From NCBI GenBank assembly GCA_015061765.1, contig SUVZ01000065.1, positions 1 to 13,026 of the forward strand: a DNA stretch of 13,026 nt, written 5' to 3'. Each line of letters starts with the position of its first letter. Position 1 is the stretch's first letter. Below are positions 6,314 through 13,026 of this stretch, one piece after another. A program made the position numbers and the translations under genes. Below the pieces are notes generated by a model. The model was not told the DNA's origin. It did not search any database and saw nothing but the letters and a program-made list of their open reading frames with translations. Source of the DNA: Lentisphaerota bacterium (GTDB lineage: Bacteria > Verrucomicrobiota > Kiritimatiellia > RFP12 > UBA1067).

Positions 6314-9300
6314 ATGGCGCACCGCAAAATCTCGAATGCTGTCTTGTTTGCAGCCATTGTGTCATCGGTATGCTGTCCGTGTGTCGCAGCTTTTGGTGGC
6401 GAGGGAATAAAACCGGTGCGTCTGCCGGACGTTACGGTTACTGGCGGGTTTTGGCTGCTGCGCATCGAGACGAACCGCGCCGTGACGGTGTGGAGCGACT
6501 TGAAGAGGTGCGAGGAGACGGGGAGGCTTGAAAACTTCCGGCTTGCTGGCGTGCGGACGGACAAAGGCTTCAAGGGAATCCCCTACGACGATTCGGACGT
6601 TTTCAAGGTCATCGAGGGCGCGGCCTACATTCTCGCCACACATCCCGACAAGGAGCTTGAAGACAAGATCGACGCCATCATCGCCGACATCGCGAAAGCG
6701 CAGGAACCAGACGGCTACCTCTACACGGCGCGGACGCTCGGCATGGAGAAAGTCGAGGACTTCAAGCACCGCCGGATGATGGGCGCGACGCGATGGGGCA
6801 ACTGCGGTTCGTCCCACGAGCTGTACAATGTCGGACATCTCTACGAGGCGGCGGTCGCCTGGTTCGAGGCGACGGGGAAGCGCAATCTCCTCGATGTGGC
6901 TGTCAAGTCCGCTGATCTCGTTGACAGGACGTTCGGGCCGGGGCCGGAGCAGTTGAAGCATATTCCGGGACACGAGGAGATAGAGCTTGCGCTCTGCAAG
7001 CTCTACCGGGCGACGGGCGAGGCGCGGTACCTCCGTCTTGCGCGGTACTTTCTCGACCAGCGCGGATTCAGCACGACCGGGCGCACATCCGAGGTCTTTG
7101 CCCCTGATGGCAGTCTTGTCAAGGGCGACGCGACCGCCGCCCCCGGCAGCCAGATACAAAACCACGCGCCGGTCCTTGAACAGTGCGAAGCTGTCGGGCA
7201 TGCCGTGCGCGCAATGTATCTCTACTGCGGCATGGCGGATGTCGCCGCGCTGATGGAGGATCCAAACTACCTCAGGGCGACGGACAGGCTCTGGGAGAAT
7301 GTCGTTTCGAGGAAACTCCACCTGAACGGCTCCGTCGGGGCGCGGCGCAAAGGGGAGAAGTTCGGCGCGGACTACGAACTGCCGAACGATACGGCCTACC
7401 TCGAAACCTGCGCGGGCATAGGCAACGCGCTCTGGAACTGGCGGATGTTCCTCCTTCACGGCGACGCGAAATACATCGACGTGATGGAGCGGGCGCTCTA
7501 CAACGGCATCGCCAGCGGCGTGTCGCTTTCTGGCGACGAGTTCTTCTATCCGAATCCTCTTGCGTCGCGGGGCGGCTACAAGCGTTCCAAATGGTTCAGG
7601 ACTTCGTGCTGCCCGGTCAATGTGGTGCGCTTCTTCCCGCAGATTCCGCAGTTCGCCTACGCGACACTTGACGATGCGGTGTATGTGAACCTCTTCATGG
7701 AAAGCGAGGCGACGCTGAAGCTCAAGAGCGGCGACGTGAAGCTCTCGCAGAAGACGGACTATCCTTGGAATGGCAAAGTCAGGCTCGAAGTCTTCCCCGG
7801 GGAGCGGCTCCGGAAGCGCAACTTCAAACTGAACATCCGCATTCCCGGCTGGTGCGTGGGACGGCCCGTGCCGAGCGACCTTTACAAACAGATCGTGCCG
7901 GGATCGCCCGCCGATTTCGCGGTCAAGGTCAATGGCACGGCCGTAAAAGTCGCGCCCGTCAAGGGCTATTGCGTCATCGAGCGCACATGGAAGAAGGGCG
8001 ATGTCGTCGAAATCGCGATGAACATGCCGGTGCGCCGCATCAAGGCGCACGACAAGGTCGAGGCGGACAAAGGGCGACTCGCCGTGGAGCGCGGTCCGAT
8101 TGTCTATTGCGCCGAGGGCGCGGACAATGGCGGCAAGGCGTTTGACGCGGTTATTCCGGCGGACGCCGCATTCACGGATGGAACGGTTGAAATCGGCGGC
8201 AAGGCGTATCCATCGCTCAAGTCTTCGAGCGGCGTGACGCTCATTCCCTATTGCCTGTGGGACAACCGCAAGCCGGGCAACGAGATGCAGACGTGGTTCG
8301 CTACGGACGCCTGGGCGGAGCGGACTTGCCTCGTTTCGCAGTCGCACTGCAACCCCGGCGATGGCACGGACGGGCTTTTCGCAGGCAACCAGCCGTCGTC
8401 GTCCGGCGACAAGACCGTCAAGCGCTTTACCTTCTGGCCGCATCGCGGCACGGAGGAATGGGTGCAGTGCGACTTCAAGACGCCGCGCAAGGTGGACGGC
8501 GTCAGGGTTTACTGGTTCGACGACACGCCGGGCGGCGGGAAGTGTGCGCTACCGGAATCGTGGCGCGTCAGGTGGCGCGAGTCGGCTTCTTCGCCGTGGC
8601 GGGATGTCGATGCTCTTTGCCCTGTCGCCGGGGACGGGTTCTGCGAGGTCGCGTTCCCGTCCATGGTCGAGGCGCAGACGATTCGGCTGGAGGTCAAACT
8701 CAGGAAAGGATTGTCGGGCGGGATTTTGGCGTGGGAGATACTGCCGCTCTCCGCCGCCACCATGTTCGGGAAAGGTTGGCGCCTGCGGTATCGCACGGCG
8801 GCGGACTGGAGCCAGGAAGGATGGCGCACCGCGTCGCTGCCGCTCGGCAATGGCCTCTTCGGCGTTTCGGAATTCGGCGGTGTGGACGTCGAGAGGCTTC
8901 AACTCACCGAGCCGTCGTTTCAGACGCGGCAGCTCCTCTACAACCGCCAGGACTGGCCGGAAGGGAACCTGACGGACGCGGTGGACGTTTCCGTGGACTT
9001 CGGCCACAGGGACGCGGCGGGATATACTCGGGAACTCGACCTCGAAACGGGTGTGGCAAGCGTCCGTTACTCGGCGGGCGGCGTTGACTACGAGCGCGAA
9101 TACTTTGCGTCATATCCCGACAAGGTTGGCGTGATGCGGTTCTTGGCATCGAAGAAAGGCGCACTTGCGTTCACGCTGAATGTCGCCGTGCCGTTCCCAG
9201 ATGAAAAATGGCCGTTTAACCGGACAGGAAGCGTTGAAACGGTGGGCGATGAAATAAGAATTGAAGAGGAAAGCGGCACCTATCATGTGAAGTTGGCCGG

Positions 9301-11005
9301 CTGTTTTAAGATTGTGACCGATGGAAAAATAAAGAAGGCCGGTCACGGTTCGCTCGCCGTTTCAGATGCTTGTGCGGCGACGGTCGTTTATTCCCTTGCG
9401 ACAAACTACCGTCTTTGTCCAGAGATGTTCACGCCGATGCACGGCGACAAAGTGCGTCCTTTCGGGCCAAATCCGATGCCGGAGGTGGCGCGTCGCGTCG
9501 CCGCCGCCGCGACACTCGGCTACGACGAACTCAAGAATCGACACGTCAACGATTTCCGCGCACTCGTTGGAGGCAGTTCCATCGAGCTTGATCTCGACGA
9601 ATCCGACTTGCGGCTTGCTACGCCGCAACTGCGAACGCGCGGCACAACAAGCAATTACCTTTCGATGCTCCAGTGGCGGTTCGGCAAATACCTTCTCGCA
9701 TCCGCGTCGCGCCCGGGCGGACTGCCAGGATCGCTCCAGGGCATCTGGGCAGGGCCTGTCTCGAAGACGGCCTGGGGTTCCGGCTACTGGCACAACATCA
9801 ACGTGCAGATGCTGTACTGGCCGGCGTTCAACTGCAACATGGCGGAATGCTTCGAGGCGTATGCCGCCTATTGCGAGGCGTTCCGCCCGGCGACGCACGA
9901 CGGTGCCAGGGCGTATCTGGCGCGGGAGAACCCGGCGGGACTTGGCGAGCCGATTTCGGACGACTTCTGGAGCATCGGCACGGCGGCATGGCCGTATGAA
10001 CTGCAGATTGCGCCATCGCGCGAAGTGCCGAACGGCCATTCCGGTCCCGGAACGGGTGGCCTCACGACTGCGATGTTCACAGACTGGTACGACTTCACGC
10101 AAGATCGTGCCGTCTTGGAAAAGCGTGTCTGGCCCGCCTTGCACGGCATGGCGGATTTCCTGACCCGGTGCGTCATCGAGACGAACGGGCTTTGGCTCTC
10201 GGCGTTTTCCGCCTCGCCTGAGCAGCTTCACAAGAAGGAGCTGCGCAAGAGCCTGGGCGTCTACTGCCATACAGTCGGCTGTGCGTTCGATCAGCAGATG
10301 ATCGAGGCGAACAATGCCGCGCTCGTGCGGTTTGCGGACGTTATCGGCAAGGTGGACGATGCCGTCGTCAAGCGTTGCAAGGCGCAGCTCGGCAAGTACG
10401 ACAGCGTGATCGTCGGGGCGTCCGGCCAAGTCAAGGAGTTCCGCGAGGAAAACGAATACGGGGAGATAGGCGAATACAACCACCGGCACATCTCGCATCT
10501 CTGCGGACTCTACCCGTCGGCGATCATCAACCGGGCGACGCCGGAATGGCTCACAGCGGCGAGCCGCACGCTTGACCTCCGGGGAGATCGCACACACGCC
10601 TGGTCGATTGCGCACCGCGCCTGCTGCCGCGCCAGGACAGGCGAGGGCGACAAGGCGCTTTCGGCGTTAGACATCCTCTTCAAGACCCGTCTCGCCGATA
10701 CGCTCTGGGCGAAAATCGGCAGCACTCAGGAGATAGACGCCAATCTCGGCTACACGGCAGCTGTAACGGAGATGCTGCTCCAGAGCCACGAGACGGATGC
10801 AGATGGAAACTTTCTCATCGACCTTCTCCCTGCCCTGCCGAAGAAATGGGCGTCGCATGGTTCGTTCAGGGGGCTTTGCGCTCGCGGCGGTTGGATGGTC
10901 GATTGCGAGTGGAAGGATGGCAAGCCGGTCAAGGTCGCGCTTCGCCCGGGCGCACATGCAGCGAAAAAGCCAGTCGTCCGCTACAACGGCAAGCTGTGGA
11001 AATAG
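6314..11005 (+). CDS. Secreted bifunctional glycosidase: GH127 + F5/8-type C-like domain + GH95
   Basis: The protein has 1563 residues; ATG 6314 follows a purine-rich GGGAAGGAA ribosome-binding site. Signal peptide ~1-26 (cleavage near V-A-A before Phe). GH127 (~33-620) keeps the family's known catalytic set: Glu348 ('G-E-K-F') exactly 16 residues before Glu364 in 'L-E-T-C' (with Cys366), and 'T-S-C-C-P-V-N' (Cys432, Cys433), matching the zinc/cysteine site of B. longum HypBA1. Residues ~645-812 resemble the discoidin-like tail common on GH127 ('[11 protein letters not shown]', 'V-Y-W-F-D-D'). GH95 (~825-1560) has 'L-P-L-G-N-G-L-F-G', 'S-L-Q-G-I-W', 'H-N-I-N-V-Q-M' (Asn1161, Asn1163), 'S-P-E' (Glu1303), 'N-H-R-H-I-S-H-L' and 'I-D-A-N-L-G' (Asp1475), the counterparts of the catalytic residues of B. 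bifidum AfcA. Expected activities: a beta-L-arabinofuranosidase-family hydrolase and an alpha-L-fucosidase/alpha-L-galactosidase. The exact sugars are unproven. Both halves look intact. Confidence 0.88.
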   Translation: MAHRKISNAVLFAAIVSSVCCPCVAAFGGEGIKPVRLPDVTVTGGFWLLRIETNRAVTVWSDLKRCEETGRLENFRLAGVRTDKGFKGIPYDDSDVFKVIEGAAYILATHPDKELEDKIDAIIADIAKAQEPDGYLYTARTLGMEKVEDFKHRRMMGATRWGNCGSSHELYNVGHLYEAAVAWFEATGKRNLLDVAVKSADLVDRTFGPGPEQLKHIPGHEEIELALCKLYRATGEARYLRLARYFLDQRGFSTTGRTSEVFAPDGSLVKGDATAAPGSQIQNHAPVLEQCEAVGHAVRAMYLYCGMADVAALMEDPNYLRATDRLWENVVSRKLHLNGSVGARRKGEKFGADYELPNDTAYLETCAGIGNALWNWRMFLLHGDAKYIDVMERALYNGIASGVSLSGDEFFYPNPLASRGGYKRSKWFRTSCCPVNVVRFFPQIPQFAYATLDDAVYVNLFMESEATLKLKSGDVKLSQKTDYPWNGKVRLEVFPGERLRKRNFKLNIRIPGWCVGRPVPSDLYKQIVPGSPADFAVKVNGTAVKVAPVKGYCVIERTWKKGDVVEIAMNMPVRRIKAHDKVEADKGRLAVERGPIVYCAEGADNGGKAFDAVIPADAAFTDGTVEIGGKAYPSLKSSSGVTLIPYCLWDNRKPGNEMQTWFATDAWAERTCLVSQSHCNPGDGTDGLFAGNQPSSSGDKTVKRFTFWPHRGTEEWVQCDFKTPRKVDGVRVYWFDDTPGGGKCALPESWRVRWRESASSPWRDVDALCPVAGDGFCEVAFPSMVEAQTIRLEVKLRKGLSGGILAWEILPLSAATMFGKGWRLRYRTAADWSQEGWRTASLPLGNGLFGVSEFGGVDVERLQLTEPSFQTRQLLYNRQDWPEGNLTDAVDVSVDFGHRDAAGYTRELDLETGVASVRYSAGGVDYEREYFASYPDKVGVMRFLASKKGALAFTLNVAVPFPDEKWPFNRTGSVETVGDEIRIEEESGTYHVKLAGCFKIVTDGKIKKAGHGSLAVSDACAATVVYSLATNYRLCPEMFTPMHGDKVRPFGPNPMPEVARRVAAAATLGYDELKNRHVNDFRALVGGSSIELDLDESDLRLATPQLRTRGTTSNYLSMLQWRFGKYLLASASRPGGLPGSLQGIWAGPVSKTAWGSGYWHNINVQMLYWPAFNCNMAECFEAYAAYCEAFRPATHDGARAYLARENPAGLGEPISDDFWSIGTAAWPYELQIAPSREVPNGHSGPGTGGLTTAMFTDWYDFTQDRAVLEKRVWPALHGMADFLTRCVIETNGLWLSAFSASPEQLHKKELRKSLGVYCHTVGCAFDQQMIEANNAALVRFADVIGKVDDAVVKRCKAQLGKYDSVIVGASGQVKEFREENEYGEIGEYNHRHISHLCGLYPSAIINRATPEWLTAASRTLDLRGDRTHAWSIAHRACCRARTGEGDKALSALDILFKTRLADTLWAKIGSTQEIDANLGYTAAVTEMLLQSHETDADGNFLIDLLPALPKKWASHGSFRGLCARGGWMVDCEWKDGKPVKVALRPGAHAAKKPVVRYNGKLWK

Positions 11006-11018
11006 AGGGGGCCGCGCA

Positions 11019-12599
11019 ATGACAAGACGTGAGTTCATTGGGGACGGATTCGCTGCGTTCGCGTCGCTTTTCGGCGGACGGCTGTTTGCGGCCCCCTTGG
11101 GCTGGAAGCACGGCGGCAAGCCGAATCTCGTCTTTGGCGTCATTAGCGACACGCATCTCAGGACGACGACAGACGGCAAGTATTCGACGAAATACTGGTC
11201 GGACAAATGGGTTGTCGCCGCGCTGAAGCATTTTCGCGGGCAGAACGTCGATGCCGTGCTTCATTGCGGCGACATGGCGCATTGCGGACAGGTCGAGGAG
11301 ATGGAGTTTCACCGCACCGCCTGGGACAAGGTGTTTCCGCACGACCTCGCCCCCGACGGCCACAAGGTGGAACGGCTTTTCGTCACCGGCAACCACGACA
11401 TGGAGGCGCTGAACTACGGAATCGGGAAGATGGTAATCGACCTCTACCCCGATCCGGAGGAACGCGCGAGACACGTTCTCGCCACCGACATAGCAGCGAA
11501 CTGGGAGCGCATCTGGGGCGAACCGTATTCGGACGTATGGCACAGGACGGTCAATGGATACCATTTCTTCGGTCGCCACTACGTCCCCGGCAAAGGCGAG
11601 GAAGTCGAGGCGCAAGCGGCCGCACTCGTGAAGGAGACGATGGGCGAAATGCCCGCATGTGGCAAGCCGTTCTTCCTCTTTTCGCATATTCGCCCCCGCA
11701 AAGTCCTGAACGCGGCGATGCGCGAATACTCCAACGCGGTATCCTTCTTCGGACACTGGCATTCGAGCGCGGCGAACTGGAACAGGATTTACATGTGGAG
11801 CGCCGGGCCGGTGATACAGTGCCCTTCGTGCGCGCCCCACGGCTCCAACGCGCTTTCCTCGAAGGACGATGCCTGGTCGCCAAATCCGCCGATAGAAAAG
11901 TCCCCGGAAACAGAAGGAAACCGGCAGTGCTATGTCGTGCGTGTTTACGACGACATGTTGGCCATAGAGCGGCATGAGGTAGGAAAAGGCGGGAGGCTCG
12001 GCGCGGACTGGATTATGCCGCTCGGCAGGTACGATCCGCATCCATTCTCAAAGGACGAGTTGAAGAAAGTCATTGGCGAACCGCAGTTCCGCGAGGGAGC
12101 GAAACTTGAGGTCTCTTTAGACAGAATTGACAAGAGTAACAAGGTTGGGAAGGCAGCAACCGATACTCCTGTAAATCCTGTTAATCCTGTCCAAGAAAAC
12201 TCCGCGACTCCGCGTCTCTGCGTGAGAATACCTCTCGCCGACGGCAATCCCGATTCGCGCGTGTACGCGTATGAGGTCGAGGTGTCGGGCGACGAGGGGA
12301 CGCCAAAGCTCTGCAAGGCGATTTACGCGGCGGGCGTGAACATGGGAATCGGCCACGAACCGAACGGAGGCGTGACGACGCTTGAAATCCCCAAATCCGA
12401 ATTGCCCTCCGGCAAGACGCTCACCTTTGCCGTCCGTCCTTTAACCTCCCTCGGCACATTTGGCAAGGCAATATCGACAACGTTCGCGGACACATACTAC
12501 GGTGAACTCAACCACTACGGGATGCGCTACGGCAAAGGCAAGGGCCTTGTCGTGCTGGATGAGGGCGTAAAACAGGAAAGGAACAGAGATGGCAATTGA
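11019..12599 (+). CDS. Tat-exported calcineurin-like metallophosphoesterase with C-terminal domain
   Basis: The protein has 526 residues; ATG 11019 follows an AGAGGGGG Shine-Dalgarno starting 13 nt downstream of the preceding gene. The N-terminus 'T-R-R-E-F-I' followed by a short hydrophobic run ending 'L-F-A-A' is a Tat signal. All two-metal phosphoesterase motifs are present in order: Asp44-x-His46, Gly84-Asp85, Gly124-Asn125-His126-Asp127, His223 ('F-S-H'), and Gly245-His246-x-His248. It should hydrolyse a phosphate mono- or diester outside the cytoplasm; substrate is unknown. The C-terminal part (~401-515) is a beta-rich domain seen on many such enzymes. Between the two parts (~367-400) an inserted repeat element supplies a low-complexity linker with three P-V-N-like units. 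The gene's 3' end overlaps the next gene by 11 nt. Confidence 0.85.
   Translation: MTRREFIGDGFAAFASLFGGRLFAAPLGWKHGGKPNLVFGVISDTHLRTTTDGKYSTKYWSDKWVVAALKHFRGQNVDAVLHCGDMAHCGQVEEMEFHRTAWDKVFPHDLAPDGHKVERLFVTGNHDMEALNYGIGKMVIDLYPDPEERARHVLATDIAANWERIWGEPYSDVWHRTVNGYHFFGRHYVPGKGEEVEAQAAALVKETMGEMPACGKPFFLFSHIRPRKVLNAAMREYSNAVSFFGHWHSSAANWNRIYMWSAGPVIQCPSCAPHGSNALSSKDDAWSPNPPIEKSPETEGNRQCYVVRVYDDMLAIERHEVGKGGRLGADWIMPLGRYDPHPFSKDELKKVIGEPQFREGAKLEVSLDRIDKSNKVGKAATDTPVNPVNPVQENSATPRLCVRIPLADGNPDSRVYAYEVEVSGDEGTPKLCKAIYAAGVNMGIGHEPNGGVTTLEIPKSELPSGKTLTFAVRPLTSLGTFGKAISTTFADTYYGELNHYGMRYGKGKGLVVLDEGVKQERNRDGN
12117..12227 (+). repeat. In-frame inverted, periodic repeat element inside the metallophosphoesterase gene
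   Basis: Two ~29-nt arms (12117-12145 and 12166-12194) are imperfect inverted copies, matching at about 20 of 29 positions. Arm 2 is a 9-bp tandem: TCCTGTAAA, TCCTGTTAA, TCCTGTCCA (12167-12193), read as P-V-N, P-V-N, P-V-Q. It is followed by three 8-mers, CTCCGCGA, CTCCGCGT, CTCTGCGT (12200-12223), then GAGA. The composition is unlike the surrounding codons. From memory, very similar 'AATCCTGT...' and 'CTCCGCG...CTCTGCGT' strings occur as interspersed repeats between genes in various environmental bacteria. Here the block keeps the frame and falls between two protein domains. Confidence 0.7.
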
Positions 12600-13026
12600 T
12601 GATGTTACAATGAACAGGCGTTCGTTTCTGTCTGGTGGGCTTGCTGCAGCGACTGGGGGCATTGTCGGCCTCCCCTCAATGGCCATCGCCGGAGATTCCA
12701 CCGCAGCGGCGAACGGGGACGCAGAAGCGTCTGCACTTGGTACGTCTGGGCGGCTCATCGCCTCTGCTCCGGTGCTACAGAACGCCGCCGAACGGTCGAT
12801 GGGCGTTGCGTTCGCCGTTTCCGCCGACGCAAGCGGGTGGGTGGAGATTTCCCAATCGCCGGACATGAGCGGTTCGAAGCGCGTCTATTCCGGCGGTCTC
12901 GGCATGATGGAGGTGAACGACAGGATCGCTCAAATACTTATCCGCGATCTTCGTCCCGCAACTCGATACTGGTATCGTATCGGTGCCGACCGAATAGAGT
13001 ACAAAGGCGGATATAAAATGAAGAAC
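12589..13026 (+). CDS. Tat-exported protein, start of a probable purple-acid-phosphatase-type metallophosphoesterase (partial)
   Basis: The frame is open to the window end with 146 residues visible. ATG 12589 is preferred because AGGAAAGGAAC lies just upstream (about 12574-12584); it overlaps the preceding gene by 11 nt. ATG 12610 (MNRRSFLSGG) has no ribosome-binding site but would give a cleaner Tat signal. A twin-arginine motif 'N-R-R-S-F-L' is followed by a hydrophobic Gly/Ala stretch ending 'S-M-A-I-A'. After a Ser/Ala/Gly-rich linker, residues ~65-146 resemble an Fn3-like N-terminal domain: 'A-F-A-V-S-A-D-A-S-G-W-V-E-I-S' and 'I-R-D-L-R-P-A-T-R-Y-W-Y-R-I-G', the latter typical of purple acid phosphatase and PhoD-like proteins. 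The catalytic domain lies beyond the window, so the enzyme class is an inference from this domain and from the phosphoesterase neighbour. Confidence 0.65.
   Translation, partial: MAIDDVTMNRRSFLSGGLAAATGGIVGLPSMAIAGDSTAAANGDAEASALGTSGRLIASAPVLQNAAERSMGVAFAVSADASGWVEISQSPDMSGSKRVYSGGLGMMEVNDRIAQILIRDLRPATRYWYRIGADRIEYKGGYKMKN

Noticed and set aside
6362..8443. 693-residue open frame on the - strand
   Set aside because: It lies entirely opposite the GH127 module, is Arg/Ala/Val-rich with no domain pattern, and is the expected shadow of a GC-rich gene.
8762..8764. In-frame ATG at the GH127/GH95 junction as a separate GH95 start
   Set aside because: There is no ribosome-binding site or signal peptide, and the preceding frame runs through without a stop.
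9362..10615. 417-residue open frame on the - strand
   Set aside because: It is antisense to the GH95 catalytic domain, whose conserved motifs fix the + strand frame.
10797..11018. 5' extension of the metallophosphoesterase frame
   Set aside because: It overlaps the end of the GH95 module and would bury the Tat signal; ATG 11019 has a clear ribosome-binding site.
10929..12041. 370-residue open frame on the - strand
   Set aside because: It is antisense to the metallophosphoesterase, which has all its active-site motifs in order.

Overview
The window looks like part of an accessory, glycan-degrading region of a GC-rich bacterium. The best guess is a gut or sediment member of the PVC superphylum, of Kiritimatiellota or Lentisphaerota type. 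That is inferred from the mix of a very long secreted protein with two lectin-like domains and autotransporter-type repeats, several glycoside hydrolases with signal peptides, and two Tat-exported metallophosphoesterases, with no TonB/SusCD pair in view. No rRNA, tRNA or CRISPR array is visible.

Layout. Bases 1-189 hold the 3' end of what appears to be a truncated beta-helix protein. A short AT-richer stretch (190-410) follows with two promoter-like sites, the second a near-consensus TTGACT-17-TATTAT. This leads into a compact two-gene unit (411-1102): a small DUF5678-like protein and, with an ATGA stop/start overlap, a bacterial retropepsin-like aspartic protease. The unit is visibly less GC-rich than what follows. 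A gap at 1103-1261 with a run of ten C's separates it from the glycan locus.

The glycan locus (1262 to the window end) is six genes on the + strand with gaps of 18, 25, 2 and 13 nt and one 11-nt overlap, so it is probably one operon. In order: a GH20 hexosaminidase-like enzyme; a 1009-residue secreted protein with two concanavalin/LamG-like regions and an autotransporter-associated strand repeat; a 137-residue remnant of the N-terminus of a GH95-like enzyme; a 1563-residue fusion of GH127 (beta-L-arabinofuranosidase family), an F5/8-type C-like domain and a complete GH95 (alpha-L-fucosidase/alpha-L-galactosidase family); a Tat-exported calcineurin-like metallophosphoesterase; and the start of a second Tat-exported metallophosphoesterase with an Fn3-like N-terminal domain, cut by the window edge. 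Together they suggest export of a set of enzymes that strip HexNAc, L-arabinofuranose (or a related L-sugar), L-fucose/L-galactose and perhaps phosphate from a complex plant or mucin-type glycan, plus a large surface protein that may bind substrate or cells.

The most unusual points are: an in-frame, inverted, periodic repeat element inside the metallophosphoesterase gene; the same palindromic element in the signal-peptide codons of two neighbouring genes; the single-chain GH127-GH95 fusion next to a decayed GH95-like gene; and the DUF5678-like/retropepsin pair under its own strong promoter.
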